From Candidatus Cohnella colombiensis (lineage in GTDB: Bacteria > Bacillota > Bacilli > Paenibacillales > Paenibacillaceae): DNA of 64,000 bases. The notes under the pieces are model-generated. The model was given only the letters and a program-made list of their open reading frames with translations. It made no database searches and was not told the origin of the DNA. How positions within the stretch are numbered: position 1 is the stretch's first letter; each line of letters begins with the position of its first letter. Of this stretch, positions 18,341-27,888 are shown in pieces. Location: contig CP119317.1 in assembly GCA_029203125.1 (NCBI GenBank), positions 1,302,001-1,366,000 on the forward strand, written 5' to 3'. Made by a program: the position numbers and the translations under genes.

Positions 18341-18530
18341 CTGTAGCGAAAGAAACTTTCGTTACAGCTTTATAAGTGGCTCGCACCTGAGCAATAGCGA
18401 AAGAAACTTTCGCTACAGCGCCCAAAGTGGCTCGCACCTGAGCAATAGCGAAAGAAACTTTCGCTACAGCGCCCAAAGTAGCTCGCACTCGAGCAATAGC
18501 GAAAGAAACTTTCACTACAGCACCCAAAGT
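18341..18530. repeat. 51-bp hairpin tandem array B (four units)
   Basis: Four hairpins with stem TAGCGAAAG-AAA-CTTTCGCTA (9 bp, 3-nt loop) begin at 18344, 18395, 18446 and 18497, exactly 51 nt apart. The spacer consensus is CAGCGCCCAAAGTGGCTCG plus CACCTGAGCAA. The first and last copies differ by single stem changes that leave G-T pairs on one strand. A minus-strand reading frame through the array (repeating a 17-residue unit) is an artefact of the period. Unlike arrays A and D, no boundary motif flanks this array. Confidence 0.92.
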
Positions 18531-18649
18531 TAGGCTTTTGACTAATTAAGTTACTCCGATTAACCTATCCGCACCCAAATCGCACATTATGCTCAAATAA
18601 GTTTCATCCATTAACCTATTCGCCGACTACTATGGATCGATCAATCCGA

Positions 18650-19402
18650 TTAAATAATATACGGGTTAGCGCTTATCGTTTCCGCCTTCGCAACTGCATC
18701 TTCCAATGACATTCCGGTAAAATTTTGCGCGTGGAGAAACCGACCGCTTTTTTTATCATCAACGAATGCTCCAACAGCTATGCCAGGAATGACGCTTTCT
18801 ACTGCACCTGGCGCGTTCGGGCCACCTAAGTCCGTTCTGCACCAGCCCGGATCAGTAATATTAATCATGACATCGGTTCCTTCCAAGCGCGATGCAAGAT
18901 CCTTTGTAAACTTGTCTAAAGCCGCTTTACTCGCAGCATAGCCAGCTTGCTCCGGTTCATTCTTAATGCCACTTGTTGTATTGATTACACGACCAAATCC
19001 GCGCTCAATCATCTTTGGAATCAATCGATGGCAAATGGTCGCAATGGAAATAAAATTAATTCGGAAGCTCATATCAAAATCTTCAACAGGCGTATTCCAG
19101 TAATCCGTTCTATATGCAATTTGCACTGCAGCGTTGTTGAAAATAATGTCAACCTGCGTTCCCTTTGCTTCAATTTCATCAAGCATAGAAACAACTTCCT
19201 CATGGTTGGCCAGCTCTGCCTGTACACAATAGGCATCAACACCAAGCGCCTTTACTTCTTCTTCTACTTTTTTTGTATGTTCATTACTTCTACTATGTAA
19301 GATCAGATTGCATCCTTGCTTAGCCATAAAAATAGAAGTTTGATAGCCTACGCCTCTGCTTGCCCCTGTAATAAGTGCCTATTTTCCTTTTACATTTATC
19401 AT
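18650..19402 (-). pseudogene. Short-chain dehydrogenase/reductase gene interrupted by an amber codon
   Basis: Read from ATG 19402 (GGAG ribosome site upstream), the frame gives MINVKGK, then TAG at 19381-19379, then continues in the same frame with ALITGASRGVGYQTSIFMAK, the complete nucleotide-binding Gly motif of SDR enzymes. The rest is intact: NNAAV, Ser in INTTSGIKN, the catalytic pair in YAASKAALDKF, and a normal C-terminus, about 250 codons in all. Translation from the internal ATG at 19327 would lack the cofactor site. Either a recent nonsense mutation or a base-call error; everything after the stop looks functional. No substrate can be assigned. It lies downstream of the LuxR-type regulator on the same strand. 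Confidence 0.82.
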
Positions 19403-19503
19403 ATTAAAATCTCCTTTTTATTATCAAATTACTTCATGATACTTTCTAAAGAAAACGTTGTCAATGATCTTCTACCAACTAAGTTTAGTGGTGTAATCAC
19501 GTA

Positions 19504-21786
19504 CTATTTGATCAGTCCCAGGCTACGAGCGCGGGCCACTGCTTCCGTCCTACGCTTGACCTGCAGTTTGTCGAATATGATGCGATTGTAGCCTTTCACT
19601 GTACTAAGTGCGAAATGCAGCCGCTCGCTAATTTCACGATTTGACAGTCCGTCGGCAATGAGCTGCAATACCTCTGTCTCTTTTTCACTTAAAGATTCTA
19701 GAAGCAGATCGCTGAACTTTGAATCTTTCTTTACGGCTTGAGCAGCAACAGCCAAGTCTCCTTGGAGATGCAATATCGCAGTATGCAATTCAACCACAAG
19801 CGGGGCTAGATGCTCGAACCCGCCATGCTGAATGGCCTGCTTGGCTTCAGCGAGCAGAATGGCCGCCCCTTCATTATCCCTGTGAGCCAGCTTCATTCGG
19901 GCCATAAACAGCTTCGCCTCTGCTAATTGATCGGTATGCTCGATGAAGCCCGCGAGACGAATCGCTTGTTGTCCGAGTTGCGTAGCCTCCTCAAGATCAT
20001 TACGTTGATAACAGATCCGAGCCAAACCCAAATAAGCCGCGCAGGCAACAGGAAGCGGCGGGTTTCCTGCCAACTGCAATGCTTTCCTGTAAGTGTCCGC
20101 TGCCGTATGGAGCAGGTTGTCGTCTTCTTGGATGCTGGCCAGCCCAAGCGTGCTCATAACAGCAATAATAACATGCCCAATCCGGAGACTTGCCGCCTGC
20201 GCATCCTGATAGGCTTTGGCGGCAGATACGCGGTCCCCCCGCAACTGATGGGCAAATCCCAGCGCCCAGTTGGCTGCGGTGCGAACTGGCAAGTTATCCG
20301 AATGCAAATATTGAAGCGCACGAGTCGCCTCGGTCAATATTTCATCTGCTTTGTGCCGGCTAACAGCGATTGTCGCACGGGTCGCTGCGATATGTCCGAT
20401 CCAATCGCGCACATGATCGTCCTGGAACATGCCTTGCAAGGCACGCTCGGCAGCACTCAGCTTGGATTCTACTTCGCTCATCCTTCCCATCATTATCAAG
20501 ACAGACCCATGAATTACCCATAGTTGAGGACGCTTGTCCAGTTCCTTCTTAGGCAACGAGTCAAGCCAATGGCATACAGGTGTGACGGTTCCACGAAAGT
20601 GCAGTGGAATCCCGTTACCCTCAACGAGGATGGCCGCCCGTTCAACGTCCTGAGCGGAAACAGCGTGCTGAAATGCCTCCAAATAATCTCCTTGTTCCTC
20701 ATGCCACAGGCTGGCACGACTATGCAATACGACCGGATCAGCATCGGGAGGTTGCTGACCGATGCCACGTAGCAATCTTTGCCTCAGCAGATCAGCGAAT
20801 AGATGATGATAACGATACCAGCGTCGCTCATTATCGAGAGGAATAATAAACAAGTTAGCGCGCTCCAGTAACTCCAGCGTTTCTTGTCCTTGGGGAACAG
20901 TGGATGCCATATCCGATAACAACGCATCGCAAAGAGCACTGCACATCCGATCCAGTATCGAGGTACGCAACAGAAAAGCTTGAATGAAGATCGGCTGCCG
21001 TAGCAATACTTCTTCCAGCAAATAATCAAGAACAAAAGAATGGTTTCCTGTAAAGGAATTTATGAAGTCCGCAGTATTATACCGACCTTGCAAGGAGAGC
21101 GCCGCTAGCTGCAGGCCGGCTGCCCAGCCTTCCGTGCGAGACTCCAGCAAATCTACTTCAGCTGGAGCAAGCTGGAGTTCCATTACCTCGCTCAGAAATT
21201 CGGCCGCTTCGGCATGCGTGAATTGCAGGTCGGTGGCACGAACCTCCATCAATTCATTCCGAACGCGGAGCCGCGCTAGAGACAGCGGCGGGTTCTGTCG
21301 TGTGGCGATGATCATATGCATATGTGAGGGCATACGTTCGATCAACATTCCGATAGCTTTATGAATCGAATCTGACTCAATGATGTGATAGTCGTCCATA
21401 ACAAACACGAATGGATAAGTAACTGCTTGAAGTTCGTTAATAAGAGCAGCCATCACCGTTTCTGCGGACTGATGCGTATGAAGGAACGTATCGCCAAAGC
21501 CTTCTCCGATGCTCGCATCCATCGTCCGCAGCGCTGCGATAAAATGATTCATAAAACGGCTCGAATCATTGTCACCCTGGTCGAGCGACAGCCAAACGGC
21601 GGGTCGCCCGCAAGTTGCGAGCCACCCGCCAACCAAAGTTGTTTTGCCGTATCCGGCAGAGGCAGAAACTAGCGTCAGTTTCTTGACAATTCCATCATTC
21701 AGACGCTCGATCAGCCTTGGACGATTTACATTTTTCGCCCGTGGCGCGGGCATGGAAAGCTTGGTAGATACAATAGAGATACTCAT
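19504..21786 (-). CDS. MalT-like LuxR-family transcriptional regulator (LAL type)
   Basis: Large ATP-dependent regulator of about 760 aa. It opens with the family-typical STKLSMPAPRAKNVNRPRL segment, then an NTPase domain with Walker A SASAGYGKTTLV and Walker B FVFVMDDYHII, a winged helix region, a TPR-rich sensor (about residues 380-680) and a C-terminal LuxR helix-turn-helix (LSEKETEVLQLIADGLSNREI). The start is taken at ATG 21786; a TTG at 21822 is in frame but neither has a clear ribosome site. It follows the DUF4386 gene on the same strand by under 100 nt and probably shares its transcript. Inducer and targets are unknown. Base composition looks richer in G+C than neighbouring genes. Confidence 0.9.
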   Translation of the reverse strand: MSISIVSTKLSMPAPRAKNVNRPRLIERLNDGIVKKLTLVSASAGYGKTTLVGGWLATCGRPAVWLSLDQGDNDSSRFMNHFIAALRTMDASIGEGFGDTFLHTHQSAETVMAALINELQAVTYPFVFVMDDYHIIESDSIHKAIGMLIERMPSHMHMIIATRQNPPLSLARLRVRNELMEVRATDLQFTHAEAAEFLSEVMELQLAPAEVDLLESRTEGWAAGLQLAALSLQGRYNTADFINSFTGNHSFVLDYLLEEVLLRQPIFIQAFLLRTSILDRMCSALCDALLSDMASTVPQGQETLELLERANLFIIPLDNERRWYRYHHLFADLLRQRLLRGIGQQPPDADPVVLHSRASLWHEEQGDYLEAFQHAVSAQDVERAAILVEGNGIPLHFRGTVTPVCHWLDSLPKKELDKRPQLWVIHGSVLIMMGRMSEVESKLSAAERALQGMFQDDHVRDWIGHIAATRATIAVSRHKADEILTEATRALQYLHSDNLPVRTAANWALGFAHQLRGDRVSAAKAYQDAQAASLRIGHVIIAVMSTLGLASIQEDDNLLHTAADTYRKALQLAGNPPLPVACAAYLGLARICYQRNDLEEATQLGQQAIRLAGFIEHTDQLAEAKLFMARMKLAHRDNEGAAILLAEAKQAIQHGGFEHLAPLVVELHTAILHLQGDLAVAAQAVKKDSKFSDLLLESLSEKETEVLQLIADGLSNREISERLHFALSTVKGYNRIIFDKLQVKRRTEAVARARSLGLIK

Positions 21787-21876
21787 ACCGCAATTATAGA
21801 AAATTCCACTTTTGGTCGTCAATAGATGATTCAGCTCTCCACTCAGCTCGCATTCCAGCGATATTGCTTTTCGCTT

Positions 21877-22515
21877 TTATTTGCGAAGAAGAACAAATCC
21901 TGTCCATACAAACCATAAAATAGCGCCTAAACCAAATACATAACCCAAGCTGTACAAACCCGGTATAGTGGTCAAAACGCCCGAACCGCCGACAACAATT
22001 CCCAAATATCCCAGCGCAACCGGGAGCTTGCGCAGCCGCAAAGCCGCTAGACTGACCAAAGCCATCCATAAACCGCCGGGCAGCTCGATGGCGCCGCCCA
22101 AGCCTTCCCCTACGGAGGACATCGCTAGCCACACCGTTTCGGCCTGCTCTGGATTTTTGTTGTATATCCCGACAATGTCATCCAGATTATGAATAATAAC
22201 CATCCCACTGGAAATGATCGTGGCCACCCACACCACTCCGATGGCAGTCGCAATTTGCGATAGTGCGGGCATCCCCTCCTTAAATCTATCATGAAGAGCC
22301 AGTATCAGAGGAACCATGAAGACACCAGCTACCAGATAAATAATGACATGCCAAATTATCAGTAGCGTCTTATTTTCCTCTATTTGACTCAGGTATTCCA
22401 TTGGCTCTGCGTCCAATACAGGTGCAAGAACCGTAAACACAATCACCAACCCTGCTAAATACGCCGCTGCATTGATTAATGCGGACAAACCGCCCGTCCT
22501 TTGCAAATGATGCAT
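21877..22515 (-). CDS. DUF4386-type integral membrane protein
   Basis: A 212-aa membrane protein with about six hydrophobic helices (for example LSALINAAAYLAGLVIVF, TLLIIWHVIIYLVAGVFMVP, VALGYLGIVVGGSGVLTTIP). It matches the DUF4386 pattern in length, helix spacing and the GG-rich third quarter. ATG 22515 has GGAGG at 9 nt. No function is established for the family. It is the first gene of a likely two-gene operon with the MalT-like regulator and shares that gene's G+C-richer look, suggesting the pair arrived together. Confidence 0.78.
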   Translation of the reverse strand: MHHLQRTGGLSALINAAAYLAGLVIVFTVLAPVLDAEPMEYLSQIEENKTLLIIWHVIIYLVAGVFMVPLILALHDRFKEGMPALSQIATAIGVVWVATIISSGMVIIHNLDDIVGIYNKNPEQAETVWLAMSSVGEGLGGAIELPGGLWMALVSLAALRLRKLPVALGYLGIVVGGSGVLTTIPGLYSLGYVFGLGAILWFVWTGFVLLRK

Positions 22516-22721
22516 TACTTTTTTCCTCCAATTCGTTAGATTACCCCTATCATAATTACGAATTCGAGCGGTTCATACATACTTTAGTATGTTTTTACAT
22601 GCTCAGCGTAATGAACCTTCTTTAATTGTTCTCCTAAAGTATCCAATATTTAGGGGCAATGTTATAATGGGCAATGTCTGTGACGCATCAGTATTGAACA
22701 GTCAAATGTTAGGGGGAATTA

Positions 22722-23108
22722 ATGTTGACAAGACAACAAGTATTCACGGGATCGCCTTGGGAGCCGATCGTGGGGTATTGTAGAGCGATTCGTGTTGGCG
22801 ATCGTATCGAGGTTGCGGGAACGACTGCGATGAAAGATGGCGATGTCGTGGGTGAAGGTAGCCCCTATGAGCAAACTCGATACGTGCTTGAGACGATAGA
22901 GAAGGCATTAGCTGAGTTAGGTGCAAGCCTCTCGCATGTGGTGAGAACGAGAATGTTCGTAACGGATATTGCAAAGTGGGAAGAGTTCGGCAAGGCGCAT
23001 GGTGAGTTCTTCCGCAACATCCAACCTGTTGCCACAATGGTCGAGGTCAAAGCGCTGATCGATCCGCGATTGCTCGTAGAGATTGAAGTTGAGGCGATCG
23101 TAGATTAA
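22722..23108 (+). CDS. RidA/YjgF family protein
   Basis: A 128-aa member of the Rid superfamily, trimeric cytosolic proteins that hydrolyse reactive enamine/imine intermediates. Visible signatures: GYCRAIRVGDRIEVAGTTA near the N-terminus, YVLETIEKALAELGASLSHVVRTRMF in the middle with the substrate-contacting Arg of the VVRTRMFVTD motif, and LIDPRLLVEIEVEAI at the end, where classical RidA has ...VEIEAIA. ATG 22722 lies 5 nt after AGGGGG. Neighbours do not indicate a specific pathway. Confidence 0.9.
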   Translation: MLTRQQVFTGSPWEPIVGYCRAIRVGDRIEVAGTTAMKDGDVVGEGSPYEQTRYVLETIEKALAELGASLSHVVRTRMFVTDIAKWEEFGKAHGEFFRNIQPVATMVEVKALIDPRLLVEIEVEAIVD

Positions 23109-23147
23109 GGGGACCAATACGACAGAGATCAACATGTGGGTGAGTCA

Positions 23148-23873
23148 ATGAGTGAATTTCGAAGCAACAATTTCCGTTCCCCCTATACTGCCCTTCTAAT
23201 CCTCCTTTGCACATTAACAATGATGGCAGGGTGTGAAACTAGCGAACGGAGCGCATCAAATCCGAATCTAACGGCGTTGATCGATCAAGCTCAAGAAAAC
23301 AATCTCAAGTTTTCTTTGCAAAGTCGAGCATCATCCAAGGAGTATGGCGATCTGTTTGTGGTCGAGCAACAGGACAAGAATGGGGATTGGCAACGAATCT
23401 ATGAAACAGATTTCAAAGACCTGAAGCCTTGGAAGCTTGAGCTTGGTGATGTGGATGGAGATGGCATCAATGAAATATTGATCGCAGTTACGAAAACAAC
23501 CCATTTTGATCCGCAGCAAAAAAACCGCATGTTCATTTTTAATTTTAATGGTGAAAAGTTGTATAAGAAGTGGACGGGGTCGCAGATTGCGGGACAGTGG
23601 CGCGACTTCTATGTCGGAGATTTGCTCTCGATTCCCGGAGAGGAACTGATTTTTATTGAACAGCTCGATAATGATCACGACAGACTAAGCATTTATTATT
23701 GGCTGGATTTTGGATTTACGCTGCTTGCAGAAAGTGATAGTTATGAAAACATCCGTGATTTTCATATCTTGGATCATAACAGTATGCAATTTACATATCG
23801 TTTCGAAGAGGAAGACGTTATGCAAACGTTCAGCGTGAAAGACGGTAAAATCATCGCGACGAATGCACGGTAA
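23148..23873 (+). CDS. Putative lipoprotein with FG-GAP/VCBS-like calcium motif
   Basis: A 241-aa exported protein from ATG 23148, with GGTGAG upstream; an earlier in-frame GTG at 23136 is less likely. The hydrophobic segment TALLILLCTLTMMAGC ends in a plausible lipobox. The mature part contains GDVDGDGINEILIAV, the Asp-rich loop of FG-GAP/VCBS repeats that binds calcium in beta-propeller proteins, once clearly and a weaker GDLLSIPGEELIFIE copy after it. It probably sits on the outer membrane face. Its end lies 28 nt before the start of a DUF3160 lipoprotein, so both are likely co-transcribed. Function unknown. Confidence 0.75.
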   Translation: MSEFRSNNFRSPYTALLILLCTLTMMAGCETSERSASNPNLTALIDQAQENNLKFSLQSRASSKEYGDLFVVEQQDKNGDWQRIYETDFKDLKPWKLELGDVDGDGINEILIAVTKTTHFDPQQKNRMFIFNFNGEKLYKKWTGSQIAGQWRDFYVGDLLSIPGEELIFIEQLDNDHDRLSIYYWLDFGFTLLAESDSYENIRDFHILDHNSMQFTYRFEEEDVMQTFSVKDGKIIATNAR

Positions 23874-23901
23874 ACACAGAAATAGAGGAGAGATTCATCA
23901 G

Positions 23902-26217
23902 ATGAAAAAATTCGGAATTATACTATTGCTAAGCTGCATCGTGCTTGCTAGTTGCTCTAGCAAAGACAAAAACAACAATTCATCGAACACAGAGCAGGCT
24001 ACATTAACACCACAACCAACCGCATCGAGCAAGGGCAATTCAAACTCAAATCAGAAACCACTTTTGAAGATGAATGTGGAGTGGGCATCTAAATCGTCTT
24101 TTGAGAAGGAAAAACCGGCTTTCTCTATTCCGTCATACGAAGCTAAAGTAAAACCTTATAAGATCCAAAGCAATCTAGCAAACGTAGAAAATATAGGCCA
24201 ATTTTCTGGGTTTACAGCTGATCAGCTTAAGGGCCTAGTTGAAAATGGTTTCATCGTGCTTCCTGGTAGAGATACAAAAATGTTCTATGTTTATGATGAC
24301 AATGAATATTCGGGAATACCGAATTTCGTCACTTCAGACTCTGTGCTACATACCTTTCATCAATTCTATGACAAGTCATTAATGTATGTGGAAACGAGCT
24401 ATTTGTTCGACGATTTGAAGCTATTAACAGAGCAAATGCTAACCCATTCCATCGCCTTATATGGCGTGCTACAAGATGACGAGTTGAAAGTACTACAACA
24501 AAAAAATATCGTCTATTTCACAGTAGCTTTGCTGCTATTGGATCCATCTTCTGCATTAATAGATAAAGTTGATCCAGACGCGTTAAAGCTGGCGAAGCAG
24601 GAAATCAAGCTTATCAAAGCGCAAGCAGGGGTAACTCATTCACCGCTTTTTAATGCTGATTTTGACTATTCGCAGTTTAAGGTGAGAGGGCATTACACGA
24701 GAAGTGAAAAGCTAGGAACATACTTCAAGATCATGATGTGGTATGGAACAGGTTCATTACCTTTCTATAATAAAGACGGTTCATATAACCGTCAGAACAC
24801 GCAACAAGCTTTGCTAATGTCACTTACGACTTTCCTCCAAGATGAGAAGGAAACAACAGGCGATGCAGAGCTATGGGCGAAAATTTATGGACCGACAGGG
24901 CAATTCGTAGGCTTATCGGATGATATCCAGGTGTTTACGTTGAATCAATTAAGAATTTCAGTGTTTGGCGAAGAGCCGGACCCGGATAAATTTAATGATT
25001 CTGGATACGATCGCGAGCTGATAAAGGCAATAGAAGCGTTACCAGAACCGCAAATTCAAGGCAAAGTAACATCAGCGAATATTTCAACGGGCAAGCAGTT
25101 CAGATTTATGGGACAGCGCTATACGCTGGATGGAGACATCATGCAAGATCTGATGGAACCTATCGTGAGACCTATACCATCAGGTCTTGATGTGATGGGG
25201 GTATTGGGGAGCAACCTGGCAGAGGATTTACTCCTTAATGTCTATAAGCCTCAAGAACGTTGGGCTGACTATCCAAGGAAATATAAAGCATTAGAAAATG
25301 AAGTAGCCAAATATCCAGAACAAATATGGAAAAGCAATCTATACAATGGCTGGCTTTGGACTATTCAATCGGAACTTAAGGAATATGATACTAATTCAGG
25401 AATGCCGATGTTTATGACCAATCTTGCTTGGAAGAGCAAATCATTAAATGCAGCATTAGGAAGCTATGCCGAGTTAAAGCATGACACCGTGTTGTACGGT
25501 AAACAACCTGCCGCTGAGATGGGGGGAGCATGGGAATATGTTAAGCAGCACTATGTAGAGCCGAATGTTGAATTATACACGAAATTGCTTTATTTGACGG
25601 ACTATACACTCTCGCTTTTAGAAGAAAGAGATATGGGCAACTCGTCAATTCGCTATGGTGCTGAGCAATATGAGACGCTGCTCAAGTTCCTCATAACATG
25701 TTCAATTAAGGAGCTACGCAATGAGCCGTTAACGGATGAGGAGAATGATCGACTCCTGTGGTATGGCGGTACGATCGAGAACATTATGAATTCGTTCCTG
25801 ATTGGCGTTACAGAGGTATCAGAAAACATGTCTCCAATAGAACTTAGCCATATGCTCGTCTCGGATGTCGCAACGATTTTACCTAATCAAAATAGCGCCG
25901 GTGGAGTTTTATCGTTAGGAACGGGAACATTCGATCACATTTATGTGGTCGTGCCGATCAATGGCAAATTGATGCTGTCCAGAGGCTCTGTTTACTCCTA
26001 TTATGAATTCCTGAGCGATACTCGTCTGACGGATGAAGAATGGTGGTCACTGCATGGACTGAATCAGAAAACTGAAGAATATGGTCCTTATTTTGAAATC
26101 ACGGATCCATCTCCGAATTTGCCGAAGCAGCCGGACTGGGTAAAGGCATTCAAATTTGACCGTAACCTTGTCGCGGTGGAACCTTTAGAGGTCAATTGGG
26201 ATCAACTGAATGAATAA
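23902..26217 (+). CDS. DUF3160 lipoprotein
   Basis: A 771-aa secreted lipoprotein: signal MKKFGIILLLSCIVLASC with Cys at 18, a low-complexity Asn/Ser/Thr/Pro linker to about residue 55, then a long single region matching DUF3160. Typical landmarks are FVTSDSVLHTFHQFYDKSLM near residue 145 and LGTYFKIMMWYG near 275, rich in Tyr and Trp throughout. ATG 23902 has AGGAGAG upstream; an upstream in-frame start would overlap the preceding gene. DUF3160 proteins are found in Firmicutes and other bacteria without a demonstrated role. The adjacency of a second lipoprotein suggests a joint surface function. Confidence 0.85.
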   Translation: MKKFGIILLLSCIVLASCSSKDKNNNSSNTEQATLTPQPTASSKGNSNSNQKPLLKMNVEWASKSSFEKEKPAFSIPSYEAKVKPYKIQSNLANVENIGQFSGFTADQLKGLVENGFIVLPGRDTKMFYVYDDNEYSGIPNFVTSDSVLHTFHQFYDKSLMYVETSYLFDDLKLLTEQMLTHSIALYGVLQDDELKVLQQKNIVYFTVALLLLDPSSALIDKVDPDALKLAKQEIKLIKAQAGVTHSPLFNADFDYSQFKVRGHYTRSEKLGTYFKIMMWYGTGSLPFYNKDGSYNRQNTQQALLMSLTTFLQDEKETTGDAELWAKIYGPTGQFVGLSDDIQVFTLNQLRISVFGEEPDPDKFNDSGYDRELIKAIEALPEPQIQGKVTSANISTGKQFRFMGQRYTLDGDIMQDLMEPIVRPIPSGLDVMGVLGSNLAEDLLLNVYKPQERWADYPRKYKALENEVAKYPEQIWKSNLYNGWLWTIQSELKEYDTNSGMPMFMTNLAWKSKSLNAALGSYAELKHDTVLYGKQPAAEMGGAWEYVKQHYVEPNVELYTKLLYLTDYTLSLLEERDMGNSSIRYGAEQYETLLKFLITCSIKELRNEPLTDEENDRLLWYGGTIENIMNSFLIGVTEVSENMSPIELSHMLVSDVATILPNQNSAGGVLSLGTGTFDHIYVVVPINGKLMLSRGSVYSYYEFLSDTRLTDEEWWSLHGLNQKTEEYGPYFEITDPSPNLPKQPDWVKAFKFDRNLVAVEPLEVNWDQLNE

Positions 26218-26235
26218 GATGGTGTGAGCAACACG

Positions 26236-26323
26236 TATGTACAACATAATCATTTATCATATTATTGGTATTGATAATTCCCTGATATGATTGTAAAATA
26301 AAAGTGTTATGTTGTACGTACAA
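26236..26323 (+). promoter_or_regulatory. araA promoter with AraR-type operator
   Basis: A good sigma-A promoter, TTGATA (26271-26276), 17-nt spacer, TAAAAT (26294-26299), is followed by a perfect 12-bp palindrome TTGTACGTACAA (26312-26323) over the expected start of transcription. The palindrome equals the core of the Bacillus subtilis AraR operator. A weaker half-site-like TATGTACAACAT lies at 26238-26249 upstream. The arrangement predicts arabinose-relieved repression by an AraR encoded elsewhere. Confidence 0.82.
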
Positions 26324-26367
26324 GTTTGTTGCCACTACTATTTCGTTATTCATGAGGAGGATCACAC

Positions 26368-27852
26368 ATGTTGCAGATTAAACCGTATGTATTTTGGTTC
26401 GTTACTGGAAGTCAGCATCTCTATGGGCCGGAGACGTTGAAGGAAGTTGCTGCGCATTCAACTGAAATTGCACAGGGATTAAGTGCGGACGCAGCGAACC
26501 CTTATCCGATTATTTTCAAGCCTGTCGTGACAACTCCTGAAGAAATTCGCAAAGTGTGTATCGAGGCTAACTCAGACGAGTTATGTGCCGGAATAATTAC
26601 ATGGATGCATACATTCTCGCCTGCAAAGATGTGGATCGCTGGATTGTCGGAATTGCGTAAGCCGTTGTTGCATTTGCATACGCAGTACAATCGCGATATT
26701 CCTTGGGATACGATTGATATGGATTTCATGAACACCAATCAGGCGGCACATGGTGATCGTGAATATGGATTTATCGGTGCACGTATGGGCATTGCACGTA
26801 AAGTTGTCGTTGGTTATTGGCAAGATCAGCAGGTTCGTTCGCGTATAAGCGCTTGGGAACGGACTTCGGTAGCTTATGCAGAGAGTCGTCAGCTGAAAGT
26901 GGCTCGCTTCGGTGATAATATGCGTCAAGTGGCGGTAACCGAGGGAGATAAAGTAGAAGCACAGATCAAGTTCGGGTGGGCAGTGAATGGTTACGGCGTA
27001 GGCGATCTCGTAGCGCTTGTAAACGCGGTTACGGATGAAGCTGTGGAGCAGCTTCTCGCAGAATATGAACAACAATATGAGATTGTGGCAGCGGGACGAA
27101 CGCCAGGCAAGGTGCGTGATGCCATTGCTTACCAAGCGCGGATCGAGCTTGCGCTCAAATCGTTTCTTGAAGAAGGCGGGTTTACCGCATTTACGACGAC
27201 GTTTGAGGATTTGCACGGTTTAGAGCAATTGCCGGGACTAGCTGTACAACGTTTAATGGAGCAAGGCTACGGCTTCGCGGGCGAAGGGGATTGGAAGACC
27301 GCTGCGCTGACAAGACTGGTGAAAATTATGGCAGGTGGCGTGGATACTTCGTTTATGGAGGATTACACGTACCATTTTGAACCGGGGAATGAGCTTGTAC
27401 TTGGAGCACATATGCTAGAGGTATGCCCGACGCTTGCTGCTAGCAAGCCACGAATTGAAGTGCATCCACTTGGGATTGGCGGTAAGGCAGATCCGGCTCG
27501 CATCGTGTTTGATGGTAAAGGCGGATCGGCGATCAACGTATCTGTCATCGATATGGGCAATCGGTTCCGGATGATCGTGAATGAAGTGGAAGGGGTCGCG
27601 GTGGAGCAGCCAATGCCGAATTTGCCTGTTGCACGAGTGCTGTGGAAGCCACAACCTTCGCTACAATTAGCTGCTGAAGCATGGATACTTGCGGGCGGTG
27701 CTCACCACACAGTATATTCCTTCGTAGTAACGACCGAGCAAATGCTAGATTTCGCAGAAATTGTAGGCATCGAATGTGTGGTCATCGATCAACACACGAA
27801 TGCAACTCAATTCCGCAACGAGTTACGTTGGAGTCAAGTCGCTTGGCGGTAA
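26368..27852 (+). CDS. araA: L-arabinose isomerase
   Basis: Cytosolic Mn2+-dependent isomerase converting L-arabinose to L-ribulose, 494 aa, the normal family length. The family opening FWFVTGSQHLYGPETL is present, as are the metal-site region around YGFAGEGDWKTAAL (Glu of AGEGDWK) and FMEDYTYHFEPGNELVLGAHMLEVCP, with the expected metal-binding Glu and His residues. ATG 26368 follows GAGGAGG. The usual partners araB and araD and the arabinose transporter are absent from the neighbourhood, so the gene stands alone between a lipoprotein and a chemoreceptor, with its own AraR-type operator. Confidence 0.97.
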   Translation: MLQIKPYVFWFVTGSQHLYGPETLKEVAAHSTEIAQGLSADAANPYPIIFKPVVTTPEEIRKVCIEANSDELCAGIITWMHTFSPAKMWIAGLSELRKPLLHLHTQYNRDIPWDTIDMDFMNTNQAAHGDREYGFIGARMGIARKVVVGYWQDQQVRSRISAWERTSVAYAESRQLKVARFGDNMRQVAVTEGDKVEAQIKFGWAVNGYGVGDLVALVNAVTDEAVEQLLAEYEQQYEIVAAGRTPGKVRDAIAYQARIELALKSFLEEGGFTAFTTTFEDLHGLEQLPGLAVQRLMEQGYGFAGEGDWKTAALTRLVKIMAGGVDTSFMEDYTYHFEPGNELVLGAHMLEVCPTLAASKPRIEVHPLGIGGKADPARIVFDGKGGSAINVSVIDMGNRFRMIVNEVEGVAVEQPMPNLPVARVLWKPQPSLQLAAEAWILAGGAHHTVYSFVVTTEQMLDFAEIVGIECVVIDQHTNATQFRNELRWSQVAWR

Positions 27853-27888
27853 GTTGATCGGGACTATTATAGTTGCTCCGATCCTCGC

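Larger units (their letters stand above)
18280..18649. other. Gene-free stretch: terminator, hairpin array B, unassigned tail
   Basis: The interval holds the DUF3892 terminator, array B (18341-18530) and about 110 nt before the minus-strand dehydrogenase stop. That tail carries two imperfect copies of ATTAACCTAT(C/T)CGC near 18560 and 18613, but nothing recognisable as a gene or terminator. Confidence 0.7.

Noticed and set aside
18276..18527. Minus-strand frame with repeated LGAVAKVSFAIAQVRAT
   Set aside because: Same artefact in array B; it also runs through the DUF3892 terminator.
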